A stretch of 16,217 nucleotides of DNA from contig CAMWRK010000016.1 in assembly GCA_947176655.1 (NCBI GenBank), forward strand, positions 1-16,217. Reading direction: 5' to 3'. Positions within the stretch are counted from its first letter, which is position 1; each line of letters starts with the position of its first letter. Positions 1 through 7,586 of this stretch are shown here, one piece after another. Position numbers and translations under genes: made by a program. The notes under the pieces are model-generated. The model saw only the letters and a program-made list of their open reading frames with translations, was not told where the DNA came from and searched no databases. Origin of the DNA: an uncultured Prevotellaceae bacterium. Lineage in GTDB: Bacteria > Bacteroidota > Bacteroidia > Bacteroidales > Bacteroidaceae.

Positions 1-232
1 GCAGAGAACCGTGCACGGCACCGGCAGCACCGGCCTCCGACTGCATTTCCTGAACCAGAACCGTGTCGCCGAAGAGATTCTTCCGTCCCTGAGCAGCCCA
101 CTCGTCCACGTGCTCCGCCATGGGAGACGAAGGAGTGATGGGATAGATGGCAGCAACCTCGCTGAACATGTATGCCACATGTCCGGCACAGGTATTGCCG
201 TCCCATGTTACAAATTTCTTTTCTTTTGCCAT
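1..232 (-). CDS. nifJ: Pyruvate:ferredoxin (flavodoxin) oxidoreductase, N-terminal 77 residues (partial)
   Basis: This is the start of the large cytoplasmic enzyme that oxidatively decarboxylates pyruvate to acetyl-CoA, passing electrons to ferredoxin or flavodoxin, a central step of anaerobic carbon metabolism. The visible part begins MAKEKKFVTWDGNT, followed by a GHVAYMFSEVAAIYPITPSSP segment's core YPITPSSPMAE, the conserved N-terminal domain I motif that contacts pyruvate, and then FGDTVLVQEMQSEAGAAGA, also highly conserved. The full family is about 1,180 residues, so over 90% lies beyond the left edge. The ATG at 232 fits the family N-terminus. Only 40 bp separate it from the stop of the ATPase gene upstream. 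I find no TAnnTTTG promoter box in that gap, so its promoter may lie inside the ATPase gene or it may be read through. The identification is firm; the symbol follows common usage. Confidence 0.95.
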   Translation of the reverse strand, partial: MAKEKKFVTWDGNTCAGHVAYMFSEVAAIYPITPSSPMAEHVDEWAAQGRKNLFGDTVLVQEMQSEAGAAGAVHGSL

Positions 233-272
233 TGTTATATATGTTTATGTCTTTATGTTTATAAATGTTCTA

Positions 273-1454
273 TCAGTACAGCATGCCGAACATCCACAGA
301 GGAACTTCCGGCCCATGTCCTTCCCTCGCGTCCGTACATACATATATCACGTCGGTAGCCTTGCGCCTCGGCATCTCGTCCTGAATGCGGAAACGCATCC
401 TGCCGTCCAGAATAAATGTACAGGACCTGTCCCCCACACTCACCTTGTGTTTGCCAGCCGTCGCGTTCTGGAAGAATGTCTCCATCATATCCAGACGATT
501 CACCCGTCCGGGGGTCATGACATTCATCAGGTTAGTGTTGTGCATCATCAGCCGCACAGGCTTCTTGGGGAATCCCTCTCCCTTGCGGTATATCATATTC
601 ACGAGACGCGCGTCGCCCAGGAACTTCATGTAGTTCATTATCGTCGTCCTTGAAGTCTGCACCTCCGTAGCCAGCTGACTGACATTCGGAGCACCAGTGC
701 CATTTGTTGCCAGAAGATGAAACAGCCGTTTTATGCGGTTGAGATTCTTCTGCTCCATCTGGTTTATGAGCAGGATGTCCACCTCTATCATCATGTTCAT
801 GGTCTTCAGCAGATTCTCGCTGAAGTTCCTTTTCTCCAGGAAGAAAGGATAGTATCCGTGATGCAGGTACGCTTGGAAATGCTCCAACGGGTCGCACTGC
901 GCGCACACCTCCTTGGCCATGCGTTCATGGCGGTTCATCAATTCGCGCAACGTACTCGGTTTTATGTCCGTTCCGGCCTTCATGTTCAGATATTCGCGGA
1001 AAGAAAAACCTCTGAGGCTGTAACTGCGGCAGATACCGTTCAATTCAGGGTTTTCGTCCTTGAGCCTCATCACCGTACTTCCGGTGAAGACTATGCGCAG
1101 CATAGGAAACTTTTCGTAACATTCGTGCAGTTCATGACTCCACGCCGACAGTTTGAATATCTGGTCTATGAGCAACACCTGCCCGCCGGCCTTGTAAAAC
1201 TCTCCGGCGAATTTCACCAAGCTGTATGTCTGGAAGAAGAAGCTGTTCATATTCACGTACAGGCACCTTCTGTCCTCGGGAGAAAAATTTTCCAGGGCAT
1301 ACTGCAACAGAAATGTGGTCTTGCCTACGCCACGGCTGCCCTTAATTCCTATCAGGCGGTCGCGCCAGTTGATTTCATCCATAAGCGCACGGCGCACAGG
1401 CGAGCCAAGATGTTCAAGCAGATACTGGTGTGTTCTAAATAATGTTTCCAACAT
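273..1454 (-). CDS. AAA+ ATPase of the AAA_14 / DUF4143-like family, with altered Walker B
   Basis: This 393-aa cytoplasmic protein has a P-loop ATPase domain followed by a winged-helix-like region and a C-terminal domain, the layout of the AAA_14 plus DUF4143 proteins that are abundant in Bacteroidales and whose role is unknown. Walker A is GSRGVGKTT at residues 39-47. Walker B is VLLIDQ around 93-98, where the family normally has LDE or IDE, so the catalytic Glu position is Gln98 (codon CAG). A sensor-like IVFTGST motif lies at about 121-127. A helix-turn-helix-like stretch (VSQLATEVQTSRTTIMNYM) lies in the middle. The ATG at 1454 places the P-loop at its usual distance from the N-terminus, and a good promoter lies about 40 nt upstream. 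The gene seems to be monocistronic or to read into the oxidoreductase gene 40 bp downstream. Family assignment is firm; function is unknown. Confidence 0.85.
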   Translation of the reverse strand: MLETLFRTHQYLLEHLGSPVRRALMDEINWRDRLIGIKGSRGVGKTTFLLQYALENFSPEDRRCLYVNMNSFFFQTYSLVKFAGEFYKAGGQVLLIDQIFKLSAWSHELHECYEKFPMLRIVFTGSTVMRLKDENPELNGICRSYSLRGFSFREYLNMKAGTDIKPSTLRELMNRHERMAKEVCAQCDPLEHFQAYLHHGYYPFFLEKRNFSENLLKTMNMMIEVDILLINQMEQKNLNRIKRLFHLLATNGTGAPNVSQLATEVQTSRTTIMNYMKFLGDARLVNMIYRKGEGFPKKPVRLMMHNTNLMNVMTPGRVNRLDMMETFFQNATAGKHKVSVGDRSCTFILDGRMRFRIQDEMPRRKATDVIYVCTDAREGHGPEVPLWMFGMLY

Positions 1455-1500
1455 ACATGCAAGTCGTGTTAACGTGTACGGAATGTATATTTTACGTTCG

Positions 1501-1531
1501 CAAAGATACGTCTTTTTTGCTTAATTGACAA
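1501..1531 (-). promoter_or_regulatory. Bacteroidetes-type housekeeping promoter of the ATPase gene
   Basis: On the minus strand TATCTTTG (1508 to 1501) fits the -7 consensus TAnnTTTG. A TTG at 1531-1529 lies exactly 20 bases upstream, within the 19-21 base spacing of the -33 element. Transcription would start near 1494, giving a leader of about 40 nt before the ATG at 1454. The site sits between the stop of the glycosyltransferase gene (1555) and the ATPase, so it separates the two units. Confidence 0.7.
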
Positions 1532-1554
1532 GTCTGCGTGACAAAAATGCCTGT

Positions 1555-2247
1555 TTACCATTCTATCGGGCCAAGATTTTTCATCTGACGCATTATCTGC
1601 GTCTGGCGCCGCAGCATGTAGGGTGACGGATTCTGCGAGTCGAACCTCAGAGGAGCCGGCAGCGTCGCTGCTATCAATGCACAGTTGGCACGTGTCAGAC
1701 GGTCTGCGCCTCGTCCGAAATTGCGCCACGCCACAGCATCGGCACCATACACGCCATCGCCTGTCTCTATGCTGTTCAGATAGACCTCCATTATCCTGTG
1801 CTTGCTCCACATCAGTTCCACAAGCACCGTAAAGTATGCCTCCAGGCCTTTCCTAACCCAACCGCCTCCCGGCCACAGGAAAACGTTCTTCGCCGTCTGC
1901 TGGGATATGGTGCTGGCACCTCGGAAACGCTCTCCGCGCCTCCTTTCCTCCATGGCCATGGATATGGCATCGAAATCGAAGCCATGATGTGTCATGAATT
2001 TCTGATCCTCGCTTGCCACCACAGCCAGAGCCATGTCAGGCGACATGCCGGTGTCCATATCCACCCAATGATGCCTCAGACGCACTTTCTCGCCGCGCGC
2101 CATCTGCTGTCCGCAGCGTATCAGCATCAGCGGCGTGACATACACCGGTATCCAGCGGTAGGCCAGAACGGCCAGAACACTGCCCAAGAGAAAAAGGACT
2201 GTCGCCCAGCGCACGGCATTGCGCACTCTCACAAGCAAACGCACCAT
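1555..2247 (-). CDS. mtgA: Monofunctional biosynthetic peptidoglycan glycosyltransferase (GT51)
   Basis: This 230-aa inner-membrane enzyme polymerises lipid II into glycan strands on the periplasmic face. One N-terminal transmembrane anchor covers about residues 13-30 (VRWATVLFLLGSVLAVLAY). All GT51 signature blocks follow in order: EDQKFMTHHGFD with catalytic Glu80, GASTISQQTAKNVFLWP at 110-126, RKGLEAYFTVLVE with the second acidic residue Glu144, and KHRIMEVYLN at 149-158. No transpeptidase domain is present, and the length is normal for MtgA rather than for a class A penicillin-binding protein. The ATG at 2247 lies 9 bp after the sialidase stop, so the two are probably co-transcribed and translation may be coupled. 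No clear terminator follows. Identification is firm. Confidence 0.93.
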   Translation of the reverse strand: MVRLLVRVRNAVRWATVLFLLGSVLAVLAYRWIPVYVTPLMLIRCGQQMARGEKVRLRHHWVDMDTGMSPDMALAVVASEDQKFMTHHGFDFDAISMAMEERRRGERFRGASTISQQTAKNVFLWPGGGWVRKGLEAYFTVLVELMWSKHRIMEVYLNSIETGDGVYGADAVAWRNFGRGADRLTRANCALIAATLPAPLRFDSQNPSPYMLRRQTQIMRQMKNLGPIEW

Positions 2248-2256
2248 CGTCCAAGC

Positions 2257-4362
2257 CTATCTCACCAGCACCTTTCTGCCGCCCGACACGTATATGCCCC
2301 TGTCCGGCCTGCCCACCTTGCGTCCCGTAAGGTCATAGAACCCTGCCAATGCACTTGAATTGCCATGCAGTCCGGCTATGGCATCGGGAATGTCCTTCAC
2401 GTCTATGCGGAACAGGTTGCTGTAGTTCGTACTCAGTCCTATGCCGTTGGACCATCCGTCGAACACGCCCGTCCTCATGATTATCAGAGAACCGTCAGTG
2501 GTACCGTTGCTTCTCTTGCTCACGAGATAGTATGTGCCTTCTATGGATGTCCCTCCGTCCTTCACGTCCCAGTCGCAGAACGTGGCATTATAGGTGTCCA
2601 GCGTACCTTTATTATTATTGTATCCGTTGTTCTTGCCTGCACGCCAGATCATGTACGTCTGCTTGGCACCGTTATAGAAACTGTACTTGCCGTTCTTCTG
2701 TTTAGTACACAGAAATTCAGCTGCGCTTCCACGCCCCTCCGCCGTAACGCTGCTCACGGAAAGCTCCTTGCTGTCGTTGAGATACAGAACATATTCCGTG
2801 CCGTCCTGCTGCACGTTGGTCAGTGTCACGGTCTTTCCGTCCCACGGATCGGCAGGTTTCTCGCTGGTCAGCAGGGCATATATTCTGTCCACTTCCTCTG
2901 TCGCAGGATTTTCTCCCAGAGCCTGAACCGCCGCCATTACGGCCTCGCGTGTGGGAGCTGACAGCTCGGTCTTCTCCACCACCCCTGCGAAGTATCTCCG
3001 GAGAAATGCCCCACGGTCGGCATCCCTCTTCAGAGAATATGCTGCGTTCGTGATGTATTCCACGCTCATGGCCAGATATATGTTGTCGAAACCATCGAAA
3101 TTGTGCTGTCCGGCACCTGTCGGGAAACTCGTGGACACGGGATTGTTACGCTTTCCGAACCCTGTCAACGTCTCTTCATAGATGAAGCCCACCTTGCCGT
3201 CGGCCTGCAAATCCATAGAGCTGTATGCCGACGATGTCGTGCTGATACGGCGGAAACCGTCCCATCCCGTGGCAAAGCCGGCCACACCGCTCATGTCTCC
3301 CGGGGCGGACAGTTCCTTGTAGAAGATGCCGACATCCGTGCGCGAACTGCCAGTGGGCAATGACTGCAAGGCCAGATACATCTCCGCGCCGTCGCTGTTG
3401 CGTACAACAGGCAGCACCAGAATCTCTCCGTTGGTGCTGTTGTTGCCCGGAGTGAGTCCTGCACCGGAGAAGGTGCTCTTCACTTCGTTTCCCCAGTCAC
3501 CCGTGCCCTCCATGGTGTTCTCGTATGTGTATATATTGTATATTCGTCCGCCGGCCACACGGCTCGACAGTATCACGCGTCCGTCGGGCATTTCCTCGCA
3601 CTTCGGCTCGTCGCCTCCGGCAGCAGGCAGGGCGTATGCGCCGCCAAGAGCCTGCCAGGTCCGTCCGAAATCGTCGGAATAGATGACACGGTTGCCGTTG
3701 GGACGTGCGCACAAGGCTGCATACAGACGGTAATAGCGGTCTTTCTTCACTATGCGGCTCTGGAACACCTTGCCGCCGCCCACGAAGGCGGCCTGCATCG
3801 GGTTTCCGCTGTCGAAAAGGCTGTATATCTGCTCCGTCACGTCTACAGGTTCCTGCCATGTCCCGCCGTTGTCAGTACTGCGTATCACGGCTATCATGTT
3901 CGGATTCTGACGCGTGGTGTTGCCGTTGCCGTACACTGTACATCCGGCCACGGCCATCACTATCACCTCCCTGCTGTCACGGTCGGCCACCACGGCAGGA
4001 TCGCCGAAGGCCGTGTCGAAATAGTTCTCCGTAGCCGAAGTGCGTCCCGTACCCACAGCCACATCCCTTATGTCGCTCCATGTAGTTCCGTTGTCATCGC
4101 TGGTTCGGCACACCACATCCACCTGTCCGTACCCCGGGTCTGTGCCGCACACCAGACGTGCGGCCACTGTTATCAGGCGTCCGTTGGAAGCCGTGCAGAT
4201 GCCCGGAATGCGGTATGGCGGCACAACACCGTCGCCCTTGCTCGTGTTGTAGAGATCGGTTCGCTCCGGTTCATCACTGTCCGGCCCACATGCCGCATTG
4301 CCCTGTGCCATAAACACGAAAGTCAGCAAGGCAATAAAAAAGAAATAGTGTTTTTTGTTCAT
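2257..4362 (-). CDS. Secreted exo-alpha-sialidase (GH33) with C-terminal sorting domain
   Basis: This 701-aa protein should release terminal sialic acid from host glycans outside the cell or at its surface. Residues 1-23 form a signal peptide (hydrophobic FFFIALLTFVF, cleavage near GNA). The six-bladed propeller opens with YRIP at 50-53, giving the first triad Arg51. Asp-boxes lie at 88-95 (SDDNGTTW), 162-169 (STDNGGTW) and 229-236 (SDDFGRTW). Glu256/257 in EEMPDGRVILSSR and Tyr380 in AYSSMDLQADGKVGFIYE fit the Glu/Tyr pair. Residues 507-655 form a further beta-rich, perhaps lectin-like, domain. The end, YDLTGRKVGRPDRGIYV and the basic tail, resembles a type A sorting signal of type IX secretion. 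I chose the ATG at 4362 because the signal peptide begins there; an upstream in-frame ATG at 4440 would add 26 residues that look non-coding. It precedes mtgA by 9 bp. nanH would be the usual name, but I leave the symbol blank. Confidence 0.92.
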   Translation of the reverse strand: MNKKHYFFFIALLTFVFMAQGNAACGPDSDEPERTDLYNTSKGDGVVPPYRIPGICTASNGRLITVAARLVCGTDPGYGQVDVVCRTSDDNGTTWSDIRDVAVGTGRTSATENYFDTAFGDPAVVADRDSREVIVMAVAGCTVYGNGNTTRQNPNMIAVIRSTDNGGTWQEPVDVTEQIYSLFDSGNPMQAAFVGGGKVFQSRIVKKDRYYRLYAALCARPNGNRVIYSDDFGRTWQALGGAYALPAAGGDEPKCEEMPDGRVILSSRVAGGRIYNIYTYENTMEGTGDWGNEVKSTFSGAGLTPGNNSTNGEILVLPVVRNSDGAEMYLALQSLPTGSSRTDVGIFYKELSAPGDMSGVAGFATGWDGFRRISTTSSAYSSMDLQADGKVGFIYEETLTGFGKRNNPVSTSFPTGAGQHNFDGFDNIYLAMSVEYITNAAYSLKRDADRGAFLRRYFAGVVEKTELSAPTREAVMAAVQALGENPATEEVDRIYALLTSEKPADPWDGKTVTLTNVQQDGTEYVLYLNDSKELSVSSVTAEGRGSAAEFLCTKQKNGKYSFYNGAKQTYMIWRAGKNNGYNNNKGTLDTYNATFCDWDVKDGGTSIEGTYYLVSKRSNGTTDGSLIIMRTGVFDGWSNGIGLSTNYSNLFRIDVKDIPDAIAGLHGNSSALAGFYDLTGRKVGRPDRGIYVSGGRKVLVR

Positions 4363-4437
4363 GATATATATATGTGTATTTGTGTCAAGACTGTCAACAA
4401 AACCTTCTGCAATGTGCAAAACATACCTAAGCCCACA

Positions 4438-4445
4438 CAAATATA
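4438..4445 (-). promoter_or_regulatory. Possible -7 box for the sialidase gene
   Basis: The minus strand reads TATATTTG here, which fits TAnnTTTG, 76 bases upstream of the sialidase ATG. I find no clear TTG or TTTG at 19-21 bases upstream, and the region is AT-rich, so this may be chance. Confidence 0.35.
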
Positions 4446-4991
4446 TACAAAATCGGCGATATTAATACGCTGACAGAATAAAAAGGATACAGACAGTATA
4501 ATTTTCTGGATGTATTGAGGACAACTATAAAGTTTATCCGCCCCCTCTCCACTGTCCTCTCATCCTCTAACCGCACTTTCCCATCCATTATATTAAAAAA
4601 TATTTACACGTCTGCATCCTGACCGACGGTATCCGGCCGATGTCTTCGGTAGAAAAGTCGGGGGATGTGGCAGGAAAGAAAGAAGTGTGGCAGACCTTGT
4701 CGGACTCCAATGTCCGGAGCATCTCCATCCGCCCATGCTATTTGGTCGCTATTTTACTATATCATAGATAGTTATGTCGACACATAGGCGCACTATACGG
4801 GCGCAGAAATGCACCTCGTGCCGTCCTGTGAGCAGCACCGAAGACACATTTCGAGGAGTGTGAAATGAGCGGTATAAAGACCGGGACATGGCTGATGTCG
4901 GTTCGAAAAAAAAATCATGACAACAAGTGGATGCCTACATCTGGACGGATACCATCAGGAACACAAAGTCTGCACAGAAGTGTGCCACGTT
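4441..4991. other. 551-bp stretch without a convincing gene
   Basis: This stretch lies between the end of the small membrane-protein gene and the sialidase promoter region. It holds only short ORFs of about 43-52 codons on both strands, none with recognisable protein-like character. Other features are a 5-bp hairpin at 4700-4715 (CGGAC, six-base loop, GTCCG), an inverted repeat ACTAT...ATAGT around 4756-4772, and a run of nine A at 4906-4914. No tRNA, riboswitch or insertion-sequence end is apparent. It may hold the end of the export operon and control elements of the sialidase operon, but nothing shows this directly. Confidence 0.5.
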
Positions 4992-5387
4992 TCAGCGTAA
5001 ACTCCTATTCCGAATCTTGTCTATGATTCTCTCCTTCCCCACATAAAGAAACCCTTCGCTGAATGTATCAGGAAACGTATCCTTCCTGACCGGAGAGAGT
5101 TTTATGCGCAACATATCAGGCTCTAATGCAATGCTCTCCACAATATAAGAGACATCTCCCATTGAGGTTTGTACCACCTGAAGGGTATCTTGCAGCCGGA
5201 TGCCGACATTCTCACGGTTGGCTATGTAGCCATACCACGAACTATCGTGCCGGTCATAGAAGAGGCGGATGGAACATTTGGTGCGAAGCTCGAAGCTGCA
5301 TATAAAAAACAGTATTCCGATGCTCATAAGTATAAGCAGCAGGAATACCCCGTAGCGAATGACCAGGCGCTGGAATAATGATGCCAT
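4992..5387 (-). CDS. Small one-TM protein following the ABC exporter (unrecognised, adaptor-position)
   Basis: I do not recognise this 131-aa protein by family. It has one strong transmembrane helix at about residues 10-30 (IRYGVFLLLILMSIGILFFI) preceded by basic residues, then about 100 residues probably in the periplasm, rich in beta-type sequence (GYIANRENVGIRLQDTLQV at about 53-71; SYIVESIALEPDMLRIKL at 80-97). In Bacteroidetes exporter loci the gene after a C39 ABC exporter is usually an HlyD-family adaptor of about 400 residues. This protein has the same anchor-then-beta plan but no room for the coiled-coil hairpin or lipoyl domains. I chose the ATG at 5387, 13 bp after the exporter stop; an upstream in-frame start at 5420 would overlap the exporter by 20 bp. 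It may be a minimal adaptor or a shortened relative. That it is a real gene is likely from the tight spacing; the function is inferred. Confidence 0.7.
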   Translation of the reverse strand: MASLFQRLVIRYGVFLLLILMSIGILFFICSFELRTKCSIRLFYDRHDSSWYGYIANRENVGIRLQDTLQVVQTSMGDVSYIVESIALEPDMLRIKLSPVRKDTFPDTFSEGFLYVGKERIIDKIRNRSLR

Positions 5388-5400
5388 GTTTTTACTGCTT

Positions 5401-7581
5401 TTAGTCTGCCGCCAGTTCAAGCTGGTTATGTATCAATTGGTAATAGTAGCCGTGCAAATCCACCAGTTCGGCATGCGTACCCTGTTCCACCACTTCCCCT
5501 TGCCGCAGTACGATAATACGGTCGGCATTCCTTACCGTTGACAGACGATGCGCTATCACAATGCGTGTACGCCCGTGGAAAGCATGTTCAAGATTGTCCG
5601 TTATGTTTCTTTCGTTTTCCGCATCAAGGGATGACGTGGCCTCGTCCAGCATAAGGTACGCCGGGCGTTTATAGGCCGCACGTGCTATCATGATACGCTG
5701 TTTCTCTCCTCCGCTTATTCCCATGCCTTCCGCACCTATCTTTGTGTTCACCCCTAAAGGCTGTCTTTTTACAAACCCGTCGAGACAGGCTATAGACAAG
5801 GCTTTCTCCAGACGTTTTTCGTCTTCATCCTCGCCAAGTATCACATTACGCCTGATGGTATCAGAGAAGACGAAGTTGTCCTGCATGACAATTCCCGATG
5901 CCCGGCGCATGGACTTGGCGGTAAAGCCTGCCAGCGGTTCTCCTCCTATAAGGATTTCACCGCAGGTGGGTTCATAGAATTTCAGCAGAAGCTTCATCAG
6001 TGTTGTCTTGCCGCTTCCGCTTTCGCCCACTATTGCCGTCATCTTTCCTGCCGGAATGGATAGCGACACATCCTGCAGAGCCGGCTTGCATATGTTGCCC
6101 GTATACGAAAAGGTAAGGCGGCGCACCTCTATATCCTGCGGTTCGTCGGGCGATACATCTTTCTGCAGGGCTGAGTCCTCATTCTTACACAAGTGGACTT
6201 CCTCGGAACGCTCCAGGCTTATCTTTGCATCCTGAAACTGTTGCAGAAAGCCTATGAGTTGCGAGAGCGGGCCGTTGACCAGTCCAATGATAGCCGAAAT
6301 GCTCATCATCATGCCAAGGCTAAGGTTGCCGTTCACCACCTCGGCTGCAATCCAGCAGGTTATGAAGATGTTACGCAACTGGCCGATTACCGTGAACCCC
6401 GTGTTCTGTATCTGTCCCAGCTTCAGGATTTTCACATTCATGCGATAGGCACGCTTTTGCAAAGCACGCCACTCCTCCATCTTGTAGTCCTCGTAGGCAT
6501 TCAGTTTTATGTCAGTGATACCCGACATCAGTTCATACTGCTTGTTCTGGTTCTCTGAATTGATTTTGAAGCGTTCATAGTCCATGGCCTTGCGGGTGTG
6601 GAAGAAGTATGTCATCCATGCCGTACCCAACCCTGTCAACAGCAGGTACGCGGTCAGAATAACCGGGCTGTACCATCCGATAATGGCAAGATAAAACGGT
6701 GCCGATACTATGGAGAAGAATGTCTGCAACGTACTGTAAGTAACGAAGCCCTGCAGACGCCCGTGATCGCCCAGACGCTGCTGGTAGTCTCCCACGCTCT
6801 TAGTGTCAAAGAAGGTCATGGGCAGTTTCAGTAGTTTTGTCAGATAGTCGCTGAGCACGTTTATGTTTATGCGCGTACTCATGTACAGGCTAACGTGGCT
6901 GCTGATAAGCCCCATGAGGAATGTCCCGATGAAGATGAATATCTGGGCGAACAGGATATTGAGGATAAGCCCCATGTCACGCATGCCAATGCCGTCATCC
7001 ACCATGGCCTGCGTGAGGAACGGCGTGACGAGTGACAGCAGCATGCCGAACAGCATACCGAACGCCGACTGTGACAGTTCCCAGCGGAACGGCCACACAT
7101 ATTTGCGTGCAAAGCGTACAAGGCTGTGCTTCTCCTTCACGGCCTCCCTCTCAAAAAACTCCTCCTGCGGCTCTATGGCTATCACCACTCCCTTGTCGCC
7201 ATTGAGCCAGAACCCGGAGAACACGTCTTCAGCAAAGGCATGCTTGCCATAGGCCGGATTGGCAATGCAATACTTCCATTTCCTCGTCCACCGGCTTTTC
7301 CGTATGTCGTACAGCACCACGAAATGGTTCTGTTCCCAGTGCAGGATGGCCGGCATCGGACACTTCTCGCGCAACTGCTCCAGCGTCATCTCGAAAGTCG
7401 CGCTCTCCATACCTATCGTCTTCAGGGCATCGCGTATACCGGCCACACTCACTCCCTCACGTGTCAGGTGAGAGAGTGAGCGCAGATACGAAAGCGGGTA
7501 GTCCTTGCCGTAGGCCGACGCCACCATGCGTATGCAGGCAGGGCCGCAGTCCATCCGGTCAAACTGGCGTGTGAACTTCAT
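5401..7581 (-). CDS. Peptidase-containing ABC exporter (C39 peptidase, TM domain, ABC ATPase)
   Basis: This 726-aa inner-membrane protein belongs to the bacteriocin/RiPP exporters that cut double-glycine leaders and export the mature peptide. Residues 1-150 are the C39 peptidase: RQFDRMDCGPAC gives Gln6 and catalytic Cys12, and NHFVVLYD gives His86. The third catalytic position, normally Asp in a DP motif, is Asn108 (IANPAYG, codon AAT). Transmembrane segments fill about 170-450. The ATPase has Walker A GESGSGKT at 519-526, Q-loop Gln567, signature ISGGE at 622-626, Walker B LMLDEA with Asp646-Glu647, and His678. The ATG at 7581 fits the family start (MKFTRQF); a TTG three codons upstream is less likely. 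It starts 5 bp after the barrel gene's stop and is followed 13 bp later by the small TM protein, so the three form one operon. Family is firm; whether the peptidase is fully active is open because of Asn108. Confidence 0.93.
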   Translation of the reverse strand: MKFTRQFDRMDCGPACIRMVASAYGKDYPLSYLRSLSHLTREGVSVAGIRDALKTIGMESATFEMTLEQLREKCPMPAILHWEQNHFVVLYDIRKSRWTRKWKYCIANPAYGKHAFAEDVFSGFWLNGDKGVVIAIEPQEEFFEREAVKEKHSLVRFARKYVWPFRWELSQSAFGMLFGMLLSLVTPFLTQAMVDDGIGMRDMGLILNILFAQIFIFIGTFLMGLISSHVSLYMSTRININVLSDYLTKLLKLPMTFFDTKSVGDYQQRLGDHGRLQGFVTYSTLQTFFSIVSAPFYLAIIGWYSPVILTAYLLLTGLGTAWMTYFFHTRKAMDYERFKINSENQNKQYELMSGITDIKLNAYEDYKMEEWRALQKRAYRMNVKILKLGQIQNTGFTVIGQLRNIFITCWIAAEVVNGNLSLGMMMSISAIIGLVNGPLSQLIGFLQQFQDAKISLERSEEVHLCKNEDSALQKDVSPDEPQDIEVRRLTFSYTGNICKPALQDVSLSIPAGKMTAIVGESGSGKTTLMKLLLKFYEPTCGEILIGGEPLAGFTAKSMRRASGIVMQDNFVFSDTIRRNVILGEDEDEKRLEKALSIACLDGFVKRQPLGVNTKIGAEGMGISGGEKQRIMIARAAYKRPAYLMLDEATSSLDAENERNITDNLEHAFHGRTRIVIAHRLSTVRNADRIIVLRQGEVVEQGTHAELVDLHGYYYQLIHNQLELAAD

Positions 7582-7586
7582 TATTG

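Noticed and set aside
717..1442. Long plus-strand ORF of 241 codons opposite the ATPase
   Set aside because: It is antisense to a gene with clear Walker motifs, has no domain features and reads as a shadow of the codon pattern on the other strand.
1798..2358. Plus-strand ORF of 186 codons opposite mtgA
   Set aside because: It is antisense to all GT51 motifs, very rich in His and Pro, and spans the end of two real genes.
4700..4715. Hairpin CGGAC-loop-GTCCG as a terminator
   Set aside because: The stem is only 5 bp and no T run follows it on either strand.
4640..4771. 43-codon plus-strand ORF in the 551-bp gap
   Set aside because: No recognisable family, no evident ribosome binding site or promoter, and equally long ORFs occur on the other strand of the same gap.
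4906..4920. Run of nine T on the minus strand as the terminator of the export operon
   Set aside because: No GC-rich stem precedes it in the direction of transcription; the sequence before it only holds the short palindrome TCATGA.
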